A stretch of DNA of 64,000 nucleotides from an uncultured Phocaeicola sp. Its GTDB lineage: Bacteria; Bacteroidota; Bacteroidia; Bacteroidales; Bacteroidaceae. The notes under the pieces are model-generated. The model was not told the DNA's origin and did not search any database. It saw only the letters and a list, made by a program, of their open reading frames with translations. How positions within the stretch are numbered: position 1 is the stretch's first letter; each line of letters opens with the position of its first letter. The stretch lies in NCBI GenBank assembly GCA_948566455.1, contig CAOYQO010000011.1:1-64000 (forward strand), given 5' to 3'. Below, one piece after another: positions 9,580 to 18,114 of this stretch. A program made the translations under genes and the position numbers.

Positions 9580-10641
9580 TTATTCAAATTCAAAATAGAA
9601 ATTGATGTTTTCTTTCATCAGGATGTCGATAGGCATATACTTTACACCGGTCACCGGACGTTTGAATACGACATGGTCGCACAGAGCTTTTACACCGCAG
9701 TATCCTTGCAGTCCCGGGCGTTGTCCAATGAGATAATTTACTTCACCGGATTTCAGGTATTCCACGTTTTTGGGCAGAAGGTCATATCCAACCAATCCTT
9801 CCAAATGGTGTCCTGTTTCCTGTAGATATCCTGCCACCTGGTAGACACGTGAGTTAAAAACGGCTCCTAATACTGCCTTGGGATGTGCGGCAAAGAAATC
9901 TTCCAATGTCCGGCGGTTGGCTTCATCATCTTCTTTATTCAGTACTACATCGTGAACCACCAGATTCTCATGTTCCTGTGCAATAAAATTCATGAAACCG
10001 TCCATGCGTCGTTGCATCTGTATTTCTGCCGGACTATTCTTTTTATTATTAAGAAATAGTATCAGTTCCTGTCCTTCCTTGTACTTGCGCATCAGGATTT
10101 TAGCAGCCATATACCCGCTTGTTTGGGAGTCCTGGCCGATGTAGCAGAGTGCATGGGTGTCTTCTATATTAAAGTCGACAAATGCGTAAGGTATCTTTTT
10201 CCCTTCCAGATAAGATGTCAGCGATATTGTCTCTTCACGGAAATTGGGGGCGATCAATACGGCATCCACTATTTCTTTGCGGAGCTTCGCGCAGGCTTTT
10301 TCATAAGAAAGCCGGTCGGCATGATGGTAGCACAAAAAGTCCACGCTTACATTAAAAGGACACAACTCTTGTGCGGCACGGTTGATACCTTCTGCAACGG
10401 AATGCCAATAGTCATGTTCCACATAATAAGGTATAATACACAGAACACGGTAGCGCTTCTTGGCTGCCAGACCAATGGCAAACATATTAGGATGATAGTC
10501 TATCTCATCAAGCACTTTTTGAACCTTCTCCCTGCTGGCAACAGAAACATCTCCCCGATTGTGCAACACGCGGTCCACAGTTCCGGCAGAAACACCCGCC
10601 ATGCGGGCAATGTCTTTAATGGTGTAGTTCTTGTTTTCCAT
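9580..10641 (-). CDS. LacI-family transcriptional regulator (hexuronate genes)
   Basis: 353 residues. An N-terminal LacI helix-turn-helix is clear (YTIKDIARMAGVSAGTVDRV, then LHNRGDVS, residues 6-33) with the hinge region after it. A periplasmic-binding-protein-like effector domain follows, beginning RYRVLCIIPYYVEHDYWHSV. It is the first gene before uxaB and is divergent from uxaC, with the two promoters overlapping head to head at 10714-10760. That layout suggests it controls galacturonate/glucuronate breakdown and responds to a hexuronate or an early intermediate. The exact ligand, and whether it represses or activates, cannot be read from the sequence. Confidence 0.88.
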   Translation of the reverse strand: MENKNYTIKDIARMAGVSAGTVDRVLHNRGDVSVASREKVQKVLDEIDYHPNMFAIGLAAKKRYRVLCIIPYYVEHDYWHSVAEGINRAAQELCPFNVSVDFLCYHHADRLSYEKACAKLRKEIVDAVLIAPNFREETISLTSYLEGKKIPYAFVDFNIEDTHALCYIGQDSQTSGYMAAKILMRKYKEGQELILFLNNKKNSPAEIQMQRRMDGFMNFIAQEHENLVVHDVVLNKEDDEANRRTLEDFFAAHPKAVLGAVFNSRVYQVAGYLQETGHHLEGLVGYDLLPKNVEYLKSGEVNYLIGQRPGLQGYCGVKALCDHVVFKRPVTGVKYMPIDILMKENINFYFEFE

Positions 10642-10713
10642 ATTCTTTGTCTCATTCGTTTTAAGGCACTAAAGGTTCAATGTCTAAAACTTAAATATTA
10701 TAAATATTTGCGG

Positions 10714-10742
10714 CAAAGATACGAATTATTTTGTTTCTCCAA
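10714..10742 (-). promoter_or_regulatory. Promoter of the lacI-type gene and uxaB
   Basis: On the minus strand TTG (10742-10740) and TATCTTTG (10721-10714) are separated by 18 nt, close to the Bacteroides -33/-7 pattern. It is interleaved with the uxaC promoter on the opposite strand. Confidence 0.5.
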
Positions 10743-10760
10743 GTAAATTTTCTACTTTTG
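10730..10760 (+). promoter_or_regulatory. Promoter of uxaC
   Basis: TTTG (10730-10733), a 19-nt spacer and TACTTTTG (10753-10760) match the Bacteroides consensus. The start of transcription would be near 10766, leaving a leader of roughly 110 nt before uxaC. GATAACGGTTAAT just after the -7 box is a partly symmetrical candidate operator. Confidence 0.6.
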
Positions 10761-10878
10761 TGTTCGATAACGGTTAATAAAAGCAAAAACCAATATCTTG
10801 CCTATTAGCTTTACAATCAATACTATATAGGTATAGAAAAGAGAAAGTAATATTTTTATATACTAAAAACACAGTAGA

Positions 10879-12285
10879 ATGAAAAAATTTATGGATGAAA
10901 ACTTCTTGTTGCAGACAGAAACCGCACAGAAGTTGTATCATGAACATGCGGCCAAGATGCCGATTATCGATTATCACTGTCACTTAATCCCTAAAATGGT
11001 AGCAGACGACTATCAGTTTAAGTCATTGACTGAAATCTGGTTGGGCGGCGACCATTATAAATGGCGTGCTATGCGTACCAATGGTGTAGACGAACGTTTC
11101 TGCACAGGTAAGGATACTTCCGACTGGGAAAAATTTGAAAAGTGGGCTGAAACCGTTCCTTATACTTTCCGTAATCCTTTGTATCACTGGACACACCTGG
11201 AGTTGAAGACAGCGTTCGGTATCGATAAGATCCTGAGCCCGAAGACTGCCCGTGAGATTTATGACGAGTGTAATGAGAAGCTGGCTCAACCGGAATACTC
11301 TGCTCGTGGCATGATGCGCCGTTATCATGTGGAAGCTGTTTGTACTACGGATGATCCTATTGATTCTCTGGAATATCATATTCAAACACGCGAAAGTGGT
11401 TTTGAAATCAAGATGTTGCCGACATGGCGTCCTGACAAGGCAATGGCTGTAGAAGTTCCTGCTGACTTCCGTGCATACGTTGAGAAACTGGCTGAAGTAA
11501 GCGGTGTTGCTATCTCTAATTTCGATGATATGATAGCTGCCTTGCGCAAGCGTCATGACTTCTTCGCTGAACAAGGTTGTAAATTGTCCGACCACGGTAT
11601 TGAAGAATTCTATGCAGAAGACTATACAGATGCTGAAATCAAAGCTATATTTAATAAGGTATATGGTGGAACGGAACTGGCTAAGGAAGAAATCCTGAAA
11701 TTCAAATCAGCTATGCTGGTTATCTTCGGTGAAATGGACTGGGAAAAAGGCTGGACACAACAATTCCACTATGGCGCTATCCGTAACAATAACAGTAAGA
11801 TGTTCAAGTTGCTTGGTGCTGATACCGGTTTTGATTCTATCGGTGAATTTACTACTGCTAAGGCAATGTCTAAATTCCTCGACCGCTTGAATTCCAAAGG
11901 CAAGTTGACGAAGACTATTCTTTATAACCTCAATCCGTGCGCTAATGAAGTTATTGCCACTATGTTGGGCAACTTCCAGGATGGCACGATTCCGGGTAAG
12001 ATACAGTTTGGTTCCGGCTGGTGGTTCCTCGATCAGAAAGACGGTATGGAGAAACAGATGAATGCTCTTTCCGTACTGGGTCTGTTGAGCCGTTTCGTAG
12101 GTATGTTGACGGACTCTCGTTCATTCCTCTCCTATCCGCGTCATGAATATTTCCGCCGTACATTGTGTAATCTTGTTGGCCGTGATATTGAAAATGGTGA
12201 AATTCCGGCTTCTGAAATGGACCGCGTGAACCAGATGATTGAAGATATCAGCTACTATAACGCAAAGAATTTCTTCAAGTTCTAA
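10879..12285 (+). CDS. uxaC: Glucuronate isomerase
   Basis: 468 residues, full length for UxaC, an amidohydrolase-fold enzyme that interconverts D-glucuronate/D-fructuronate and D-galacturonate/D-tagaturonate. The N-terminal IIDYHCHLIPKMVADD motif carries the metal-binding HxH-like residues. VCTTDDPIDSLEYH and the C-terminal LIDSR-like segment MLTDSRSFLSYPRHEYFRR are also conserved. It is divergent from the lacI-uxaB pair and feeds tagaturonate to UxaB. A long intrinsic terminator follows 26 bp after the stop. Confidence 0.95.
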   Translation: MKKFMDENFLLQTETAQKLYHEHAAKMPIIDYHCHLIPKMVADDYQFKSLTEIWLGGDHYKWRAMRTNGVDERFCTGKDTSDWEKFEKWAETVPYTFRNPLYHWTHLELKTAFGIDKILSPKTAREIYDECNEKLAQPEYSARGMMRRYHVEAVCTTDDPIDSLEYHIQTRESGFEIKMLPTWRPDKAMAVEVPADFRAYVEKLAEVSGVAISNFDDMIAALRKRHDFFAEQGCKLSDHGIEEFYAEDYTDAEIKAIFNKVYGGTELAKEEILKFKSAMLVIFGEMDWEKGWTQQFHYGAIRNNNSKMFKLLGADTGFDSIGEFTTAKAMSKFLDRLNSKGKLTKTILYNLNPCANEVIATMLGNFQDGTIPGKIQFGSGWWFLDQKDGMEKQMNALSVLGLLSRFVGMLTDSRSFLSYPRHEYFRRTLCNLVGRDIENGEIPASEMDRVNQMIEDISYYNAKNFFKF

Positions 12286-12311
12286 AAGAAGAATTACTTT
12301 TTACCCATAGC

Positions 12312-12352
12312 AAGGAGTGCATCAAAGTTATATTGATGCGCTCCTTTTCTTT
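12312..12352 (+). terminator. Terminator of uxaC
   Basis: AAGGAGTGCATCAA (12312-12325) pairs with TTGATGCGCTCCTT (12333-12346) with one G-U pair, followed by TTCTTTT. A 14-bp stem with a 7-nt loop. Confidence 0.85.
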
Positions 12353-12492
12353 TATACGCAGCCATCGCTTCTTTAAAGAATAGTGTTGCTTACACCCGGG
12401 TGTAAGTAGCATTATCTTTTAATAATAACTGATATATCCTTTAGACTTACATGAGATATTATATATACGAGAGAGAATTTTTTCCGATGTTA

Positions 12493-12522
12493 TTGGCTTT
12501 TATAAATTATTCATTAACTTTG
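12493..12522 (+). promoter_or_regulatory. Promoter of the polysaccharide export pair
   Basis: TTG (12493-12495) and TAACTTTG (12515-12522) are separated by 19 nt. Transcription from about 12529 would give an untranslated leader of about 290 nt before the start at 12819, which contains the paired structures described separately. Confidence 0.6.
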
Positions 12523-12600
12523 CGACATCTTTAGGGTTATTCTGATATACTCCTAAGGCGTTACATATTAAATAGTTAGAAGCGTTTACCATATTATTCT

Positions 12601-12775
12601 TGTCAAAGGAAATCGCCAATTTCAAAAAGACACGAGAATAATAGGCAACAAAACGCTCATGCTCGCTGTATATCTAAATGTATAGTAGGGCGTGGGCTGT
12701 TGCCTCATTATCTGTGTCTTGGGTGTTTGGCGATACCTCTTTGACAGATAATGGCAACAGTTCCCACGCTTTCAT
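12601..12775 (+). promoter_or_regulatory. Leader with two mutually exclusive hairpins (attenuator-like)
   Basis: Three segments are complementary. A is 12601-12656, B is 12690-12746 and C is 12744-12769. B pairs with C over 24 bp: 12690-12696 with 12763-12769, 12697-12703 with 12754-12760, and 12706-12715 with 12744-12753. A T-rich stretch (TTTCATTTTATTT) follows, resembling a terminator. B also pairs with A in the same order along its length: GCGT with ACGC, TGTTGCCT with AGGCAACA, ATTAT with ATAAT, GTGTCTT with AAGACAC, TTGGCGAT with ATCGCCAA, CTTTGACA with TGTCAAAG. The two folds cannot coexist. What would switch them is unknown. Confidence 0.65.
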
Positions 12776-12818
12776 TTTATTTATAGGTGTCGTATGGGAC
12801 TTTCGACACCGGATATAC

Positions 12819-13613
12819 ATGATGAGAAATACTATATCTGCCTTATGTGCGGCAACTTTTCTGTGCCTGCTCTGTTCTTCCTGTTCATCAAGCAGGCAAG
12901 TATCCTATTTGCAAAAGCTGAATGAGGAATTCCGGGACACTCTTATAGAATATGATGCCCACATTATGCCTAAAGATTTGCTTACCATCTCCGTCAGTTG
13001 TTCTGAACCGGAAGCCGCCTTGCCTTTCAATTTAGTGGTACCTGCTTCACAAACCGGAATTAATTCCACTAATTTAGTTTCACAACCTACCCTGCAAAAC
13101 TATCTGGTGAATAATCAGGGGGAAATAGTTTTTCCTGTGCTCGGCACTTTGAAAGTAGGCGGAATGACTACTCAGGAAACCTCTGAACTGATTGTGGGGA
13201 AACTGGAACGTTACTTGAAAGAGCGTCCCATCGTGACTGTCCGGTTGGTAAACTATAAGATTTCCGTAATTGGAGAAGTAAGCCGCCCGGGAGTCTATAC
13301 CGTAAATAACGAACAGGTGAATGTTTTTGAAGCTGTAGCAATGGCGGGTGATCTGACCATATACGGGAAGCGTGATAATGTACGCATTATCCGCACTGTA
13401 GACGGCAAACAAAATCTTGTCACCATCAACCTGAATGATGAAAACATTATTTATTCCCCCGACTTTTATCTACGGCAGAATGACATCGTTTACGTGGAGC
13501 CGAACAAGGCAAAGAAACAGAGTGCCAACATTGGTTCTTCCACCAATCTTCTGATCTCCATAACCTCTATTCTCATATCCCTGGCGGGGTTAATGGTTAA
13601 CATTTTACGATAA
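12819..13613 (+). CDS. Wza-like polysaccharide export lipoprotein
   Basis: About 264 residues from the ATG at 12819 (or the adjacent one at 12822). This start is preferred because it gives a lipoprotein signal (MRNTISALCAATFLCLLCSS, then CSSS). The in-frame sequence upstream to 12678 is low-complexity, overlaps the leader hairpins and is unlikely to be translated. The mature part has the Poly_export/SLBB pattern: HIMPKDLLTISVSCSEPEAA, then LVNNQGEIVFPVLGTLKVGG, then the SLBB domain YKISVIGEVSRPGVYTVNNE. It ends in a hydrophobic helix (about 240-262). It would form the outer-membrane export channel for a capsule or exopolysaccharide, with the Wzc-like kinase encoded 32 bp downstream as partner. 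Confidence 0.9.
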   Translation: MMRNTISALCAATFLCLLCSSCSSSRQVSYLQKLNEEFRDTLIEYDAHIMPKDLLTISVSCSEPEAALPFNLVVPASQTGINSTNLVSQPTLQNYLVNNQGEIVFPVLGTLKVGGMTTQETSELIVGKLERYLKERPIVTVRLVNYKISVIGEVSRPGVYTVNNEQVNVFEAVAMAGDLTIYGKRDNVRIIRTVDGKQNLVTINLNDENIIYSPDFYLRQNDIVYVEPNKAKKQSANIGSSTNLLISITSILISLAGLMVNILR

Positions 13614-13645
13614 AAAGTATAAATCACTACTAATACAATCTATAT

Positions 13646-15982
13646 ATGAACACCAATCATATGGACAGTAATCAAATGCAGGAACAAGAAATAGACCTGA
13701 TTGAACTTTTCTACAAACTGTTGGCGCACTGGCGGTGGTTTCTGCTAGCTGCTGTGGTAGCACTTACCGGCGCATACATTTATGTACATGTAACCACTCC
13801 CGTCTATCAGGCAACGGCTTCTGTTGTCATCAAGGATTCGGAAGGAAGCAATAAGGCCATCGACGAGTTGTTTCAGAAAGTCGCTCCTTCTTCCCTCACC
13901 TCTGCAAATACACAGATTGAAGATGAAATGGAGATATTGCGTTCACGCTCTATCCTGCTACAAGTGATTAATGAGCTGAATCTGCATACAAAGTACAAGG
14001 TGAAAGATGGACTTTTCTATAATGAAACCACTATGCCGCCCATCATTGCTTCTATGGATAAAGCATCCATGGATACATTGAGCGGAACGTTGCTGATACA
14101 AGTGGAGAAGGCAGGTGAACGCTATACCGTGAGCAGTGCCTTGGACGATATATGTGTAACGGAGATTTTCACAGGTTTCCCTGCTTTTGTAGAAACTCCT
14201 GCCGGACGATGTACTTTAAGATTACTGCCCGGACATCAGTTTTCCGAAGCCATAAAGATAAGCATTTGCCGTCCTATCGATGCCGTGAACTATTATTCCG
14301 GTCAGCTGGTGGTCACTACTACTTCGAAGAAAACTTCCATCATCAGTCTGACCTTCAAGGATACGGATAAGGATCGTGCGGAATCCTTTCTTGCCAAGTT
14401 GATCGAAGTCTATAACCGGGATGCAATGGATGATAAGAATAAGGTGACAGGAAATACACTCATCTTTTTGGAAGAACGTTTGGACAGTATCAGCAACGAA
14501 TTGGGATTTGTAGAAAAGCATCTGGAGCAATACAAACAAAAAGAACGTCTGAGCGATTTGAAAACCAACATGACTCTGGATCTGAATACAAACAATGAGT
14601 ACGAAAAGAAGTTGCTGGATGTGGAGATGCAACTAAATATGACTAACTATATTTATAATTATCTATTGGATGATAAACACCGTTTCTCTCTACTACCGGT
14701 GAATACGGGTATCGCCGATACGGAGCTGATGCAACTGATTAACGAATATAACAAGGAACTGCTGGAACGTGAGCGGCTGATGAACACCATGAAGGCAGAT
14801 AATCCGACGGTTGTTAATCAGGATATTCGCATTGATGCGCTGAGAAGAAATGTGGTGAGTTCTGTGGTCGGTGTAAAAGACGGACTCGGCATCGCGCGCA
14901 CTGACATCCTACGTAAAACCGATTATTTCAACTCCCGTATCGGAAATATGCCGAAGCAGGAAAGGGAGTTCAATAACATAGACCGTCAACAGCAAATTAA
15001 GGCAAACCTATATCTGATGTTACTTGAACGGCGTGAACAGGCAGCTATTTCTTTGGCAGCCACAATGAACAAAGCAAGAGTGATTGATGCTCCCCTATCT
15101 GCTGACAGACCGATAGCTCCGCGAAGTATGATGATCTATGCCGGAAGTCTGTTTCTGGCATGTGTTATGACGGCAGGAGTTATTTTGTTCGGAGGAATTT
15201 TCCGTACTAAAATTAGGTCGGTAGCAGAAGTTGAGAGTACACAAATCCCTGTGATGGGGATTATTCCTTATACCAAAGAAGGTGATCGCATTGAAGAAGG
15301 ACAAAACGGTATCATGGAAGAATCTTTTCGCCGCATGAGAAGCCATCTGCGCTTTCTAACCGAAGATAGCGATAAAAAGTGTATCCTGATGACCTCCACT
15401 ATCAGCGGAGAAGGAAAAAGTTTCATCAGCATCAATCTGGCTCTGACCTTTGCTTTTCTGGGATGCCGGGTACTGGTAGTAGGTCTGGATATCCGTCGTC
15501 CCAGACTGGCGGAGTACTTCGGAATAAAGAGTCATGTAGGTATGACCAGTTACCTTTCGGACAATGAGATAAAGCTGGAAGATATAATCTTCCCATCAGG
15601 GGCACACGAACAATTATTCGTTGCGCCTGCCGGACCTATCCCTCCTAATCCGGCAGAACTGTTGGAGAGAGCCCGATTGAAAGAAGCATTCGCGTATTTT
15701 CGTGAACAGTTTGATTATATCATTGTGGATTCGGCTCCGGTAAGATTGATTAGTGATACACTGAGCCTAAGCAAGGTGACTGATTTCACACTCTATGTGT
15801 GCCGCATGAATTATACGCACAAGAATGTGTTGTCTGAAATTGTAGAGATACAGCGGTCAGGGCAACTGAACCAAATATCTTTGGTAGTGAATGCTGGTAA
15901 TCTGGCGGAAAAGAAATATGGTTACGGATATGGCTACGGAGATAGTTATGGTTACAGAGATACTCATAAAAAGCATAAGTAA
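13646..15982 (+). CDS. Wzc-like polysaccharide co-polymerase / tyrosine autokinase
   Basis: 778 residues. A Wzz-type chain-length domain is flanked by transmembrane helices at about 32-50 and 495-515 (FLLAAVVALTGAYIYV; MIYAGSLFLACVMTAGVILF), with a long periplasmic coiled-coil part between (EERLDSISNELGFVEKHLEQ). The cytoplasmic BY-kinase domain has Walker A (STISGEGKSFISINLA), Walker A' (VVGLDIRRPRL) and Walker B (FDYIIVDSAP). It ends with a tyrosine cluster (YGYGYGYGDSYGYRD), the usual autophosphorylation tail. It would work with the Wza-like protein to control export and chain length. No glycosyltransferases, flippase or polymerase follow, so it must serve sugars made elsewhere. Confidence 0.93.
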   Translation: MNTNHMDSNQMQEQEIDLIELFYKLLAHWRWFLLAAVVALTGAYIYVHVTTPVYQATASVVIKDSEGSNKAIDELFQKVAPSSLTSANTQIEDEMEILRSRSILLQVINELNLHTKYKVKDGLFYNETTMPPIIASMDKASMDTLSGTLLIQVEKAGERYTVSSALDDICVTEIFTGFPAFVETPAGRCTLRLLPGHQFSEAIKISICRPIDAVNYYSGQLVVTTTSKKTSIISLTFKDTDKDRAESFLAKLIEVYNRDAMDDKNKVTGNTLIFLEERLDSISNELGFVEKHLEQYKQKERLSDLKTNMTLDLNTNNEYEKKLLDVEMQLNMTNYIYNYLLDDKHRFSLLPVNTGIADTELMQLINEYNKELLERERLMNTMKADNPTVVNQDIRIDALRRNVVSSVVGVKDGLGIARTDILRKTDYFNSRIGNMPKQEREFNNIDRQQQIKANLYLMLLERREQAAISLAATMNKARVIDAPLSADRPIAPRSMMIYAGSLFLACVMTAGVILFGGIFRTKIRSVAEVESTQIPVMGIIPYTKEGDRIEEGQNGIMEESFRRMRSHLRFLTEDSDKKCILMTSTISGEGKSFISINLALTFAFLGCRVLVVGLDIRRPRLAEYFGIKSHVGMTSYLSDNEIKLEDIIFPSGAHEQLFVAPAGPIPPNPAELLERARLKEAFAYFREQFDYIIVDSAPVRLISDTLSLSKVTDFTLYVCRMNYTHKNVLSEIVEIQRSGQLNQISLVVNAGNLAEKKYGYGYGYGDSYGYRDTHKKHK

Positions 15983-16035
15983 TATACACTCATTTTTTCA
16001 TCTCACTTTTTTTTTCTTCTCAATGAAGATACTGT

Positions 16036-16077
16036 TCCGGACTTTCATAGGTTAGGTAAAGTCCGGACGGTATTTTC
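16036..16077. terminator. Hairpin between the Wzc-like gene and the HAD gene
   Basis: TCCGGACTTT (16036-16045) pairs perfectly with AAAGTCCGGA (16058-16067). A short TATTTT follows on the plus strand. It lies between two convergent genes and may serve both. Confidence 0.6.
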
Positions 16078-16490
16078 TAAAACCACCACTTCTTCTTTTT
16101 GTCCTGTTCCGCAGGAATATTACCTTGCGTATAGATATCTCGGAACGTTTTATGTTCTTTAATCATCTGATAGATAAGTCCCCAATCGGGCAATCCGCCC
16201 AGATTGCGGTCGTCAATGAAAAGGTCTACTTTCAGTTTACGGGAAAATCCACAGTCCTGCTGCTTTTCTTCGGGATAATCACGATTGACAGCATAGAATT
16301 CCACTCCTCTTTCTTTGCACCAGGCAACGGCTTCTTCCAGAAGCTCACCTTCGCGCACACTCCATAAGATGAGCTTATGCTGATCTTGCTGCAACAGTTT
16401 TAAAGTGTCTGTTGCAAAAGGGATTTCTTTACCGATACGGGGATAGCGATGTTCTACTATAGTTCCGTCGAAATCAACTGCTATTGTCAT
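16077..16490 (-). CDS. Small HAD-superfamily hydrolase
   Basis: 137 residues. The HAD nucleophile motif VDFDGTIV is at residues 5-12, and a later Asp pair is in VDLFIDDRNLGG (about 99-110), matching motif IV. Between them KLILWSVREGELLEEAVAW gives the Ser/Thr-type motif II position. It lacks a cap domain, typical of small C0-type HAD proteins that are conserved in Bacteroides as single genes. It is probably a cytoplasmic phosphatase; the substrate cannot be told. It has its own promoter (16516-16545) and is convergent with the polysaccharide export pair, so it is unlikely to be part of that system. Confidence 0.7.
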   Translation of the reverse strand: MTIAVDFDGTIVEHRYPRIGKEIPFATDTLKLLQQDQHKLILWSVREGELLEEAVAWCKERGVEFYAVNRDYPEEKQQDCGFSRKLKVDLFIDDRNLGGLPDWGLIYQMIKEHKTFRDIYTQGNIPAEQDKKKKWWF

Positions 16491-16515
16491 AGTTTTATGC
16501 TGAAAAATTACAGAA

Positions 16516-16545
16516 CAAAGATACGAATCTTATTGAAAAAACAAA
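16516..16545 (-). promoter_or_regulatory. Promoter of the HAD hydrolase gene
   Basis: On the minus strand TTTG (16545-16542), an 18-nt spacer and TATCTTTG (16523-16516), 26 nt before the ATG. Confidence 0.55.
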
Positions 16546-16584
16546 GCGTTCTCTCACTTTTACAATAGGCAAATATGAAAGAAA

Positions 16585-16616
16585 TTTGCATATAATTTCA
16601 TAAAAATGTATTTTTG
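16585..16616 (+). promoter_or_regulatory. Promoter of the POT-like transporter
   Basis: TTTG (16585-16588), a 20-nt spacer and TATTTTTG (16609-16616), a full match to the Bacteroides pattern, 33 nt before the ATG. Confidence 0.6.
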
Positions 16617-16649
16617 CGCTTAATTTTTCACTAACAACATAATATTAGG

Positions 16650-18038
16650 ATGACTCAATCACCCAAAAATGTATCTAAAGGGTTCACTAAAGCCTTTTGG
16701 GTAAGCAACACGGTCGAACTGTTCGAACGTATGGCGTATTATGCCGTTTTTATCGTTCTCACCATTTATCTTTCTTCTATTTTAGGCTTCAACGACCTTG
16801 AAGCGAGTATGATTTCCGGTTTATTTTCCGGTGGTCTTTATCTTTTGCCTATCTTCACGGGTGCTTATGCCGATAAGATAGGTTTCCGGAAATCCATGAT
16901 TGTTGCTTTTTCGCTGCTGTCTGTCGGATATTTGGGGTTAGGAATTCTCCCTACCCTGCTGGAAGCTGCCGGTTTGGTGGAATATGGCAAAGCAACCCGT
17001 TTCACCGGACTGCCGGATAGCGATAGCCGCTGGATGATCGTTCCTGTGCTGTTTGTTATCATGGTGGGCGGATCGTTTATCAAATCCATTATTTCGGCTT
17101 CAGTGGCAAAAGAAACTACGGAAGCAAATCGTGCACGCGGTTATTCCATTTTTTATATGATGGTGAATATTGGTGCATTTACCGGAAAAACAGTGATTGA
17201 CCCGTTGCGGAATGTTATTGGAGAGCAGGCGTATATCTATATCAACTATTTCTCTGCTACGATGACAATATTGGCATTACTTTCCGTTGTTCTGCTCTAT
17301 AAATCTACCCATACGGCAGGCGAAGGAAAAAGTATGCGTGAAATCGGTCAGGGTTTTCTGCGCATCATTACAAACTGGCGTCTGCTGATTCTTATCCTGA
17401 TTATAACGGGATTCTGGATGGTGCAGCAACAGTTATACGCTACGATGCCTAAATATGTAATCCGTATGGCGGGCGAAACTGCCAAGCCGGGTTGGATAGC
17501 CAATGTAAATCCGTTTGTAGTGGTTTGCTGCGTTAGTTTCGTGACGCGTTTGATGGCAAAACGGTCAGCTATTACTTCCATGAATATCGGTATGTTCCTT
17601 ATCCCCTTTTCGGCTCTGCTGATGGCATGCGGTAACCTGCTTGAAAATGACGTGATAAGCGGAATGAGCAATATCACATTAATGATGATAGCCGGTATTG
17701 TGATACAGGCTTTGGCAGAATGTTTCATTTCACCGCGTTATCTGGAGTACTTCTCCCTGCAAGCGCCTAAGGGTGAAGAAGGTATGTATCTTGGATTTAG
17801 CCATCTCCATTCCTTCCTATCTTCCATCTTCGGTTTTGGTATCGCGGGAGTATTGTTGACAAAATACTGTCCCGATCCTGTCCTCTTTGAGACTCGTGAA
17901 GCATGGGAGGCTGCCAGCACCAATGCGCATTATATCTGGTACTATTTCGCCGCTATCGGTCTGATATCTGCACTGGCATTGTTAGTATTTGCCAAAATCA
18001 CCCAATCCATCGACAAAAAGAAGAAAACCAAGATCTGA
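16650..18038 (+). CDS. MFS transporter of the POT/peptide type
   Basis: 462 residues with about 12 hydrophobic helices. The N-terminus contains FWVSNTVELFERMAYYAVFI, which matches the FERxxYY signature of proton-dependent oligopeptide transporters, and the loop ADKIGFRKSMI is the usual MFS motif A between helices 2 and 3. RGYSIFYMMVNIGAFTGKTV is the second conserved POT segment. An inner-membrane symporter for peptides or a similar solute is likely, but substrates of Bacteroides members vary. Single gene with its own promoter, ended by a hairpin at 18063-18095. Confidence 0.8.
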   Translation: MTQSPKNVSKGFTKAFWVSNTVELFERMAYYAVFIVLTIYLSSILGFNDLEASMISGLFSGGLYLLPIFTGAYADKIGFRKSMIVAFSLLSVGYLGLGILPTLLEAAGLVEYGKATRFTGLPDSDSRWMIVPVLFVIMVGGSFIKSIISASVAKETTEANRARGYSIFYMMVNIGAFTGKTVIDPLRNVIGEQAYIYINYFSATMTILALLSVVLLYKSTHTAGEGKSMREIGQGFLRIITNWRLLILILIITGFWMVQQQLYATMPKYVIRMAGETAKPGWIANVNPFVVVCCVSFVTRLMAKRSAITSMNIGMFLIPFSALLMACGNLLENDVISGMSNITLMMIAGIVIQALAECFISPRYLEYFSLQAPKGEEGMYLGFSHLHSFLSSIFGFGIAGVLLTKYCPDPVLFETREAWEAASTNAHYIWYYFAAIGLISALALLVFAKITQSIDKKKKTKI

Positions 18039-18062
18039 ATATCTCATTTTTTATGTATATTT

Positions 18063-18095
18063 GCCGTCACTTTGCCATAAAAGTGGCGGCTTTTT
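18063..18095 (+). terminator. Terminator between the POT-like gene and the MBL-fold gene
   Basis: GCCGTCACTTT (18063-18073) pairs with AAAGTGGCGGC (18080-18090) with one mismatch, then TTTTTCT. A TATATTTG box (18056-18063) abuts the hairpin, so a promoter for the next gene may overlap it. Confidence 0.7.
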
Positions 18096-18114
18096 CTAAA
18101 TTGAGGAGAACATA

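Noticed and set aside
12657..12689. Invertible promoter between inverted repeats, as at Bacteroides capsule loci
   Set aside because: The A and B repeats are too close (about 33 bp between) and imperfect, with no recombinase site pattern, and the candidate promoter (12493-12522) is outside them. A leader RNA structure fits better.
12678..12818. Extended N-terminus of the Wza-like protein from the ATG at 12678
   Set aside because: This part lies on the leader hairpins and does not encode a signal peptide. The start at 12819 gives a good lipoprotein signal.
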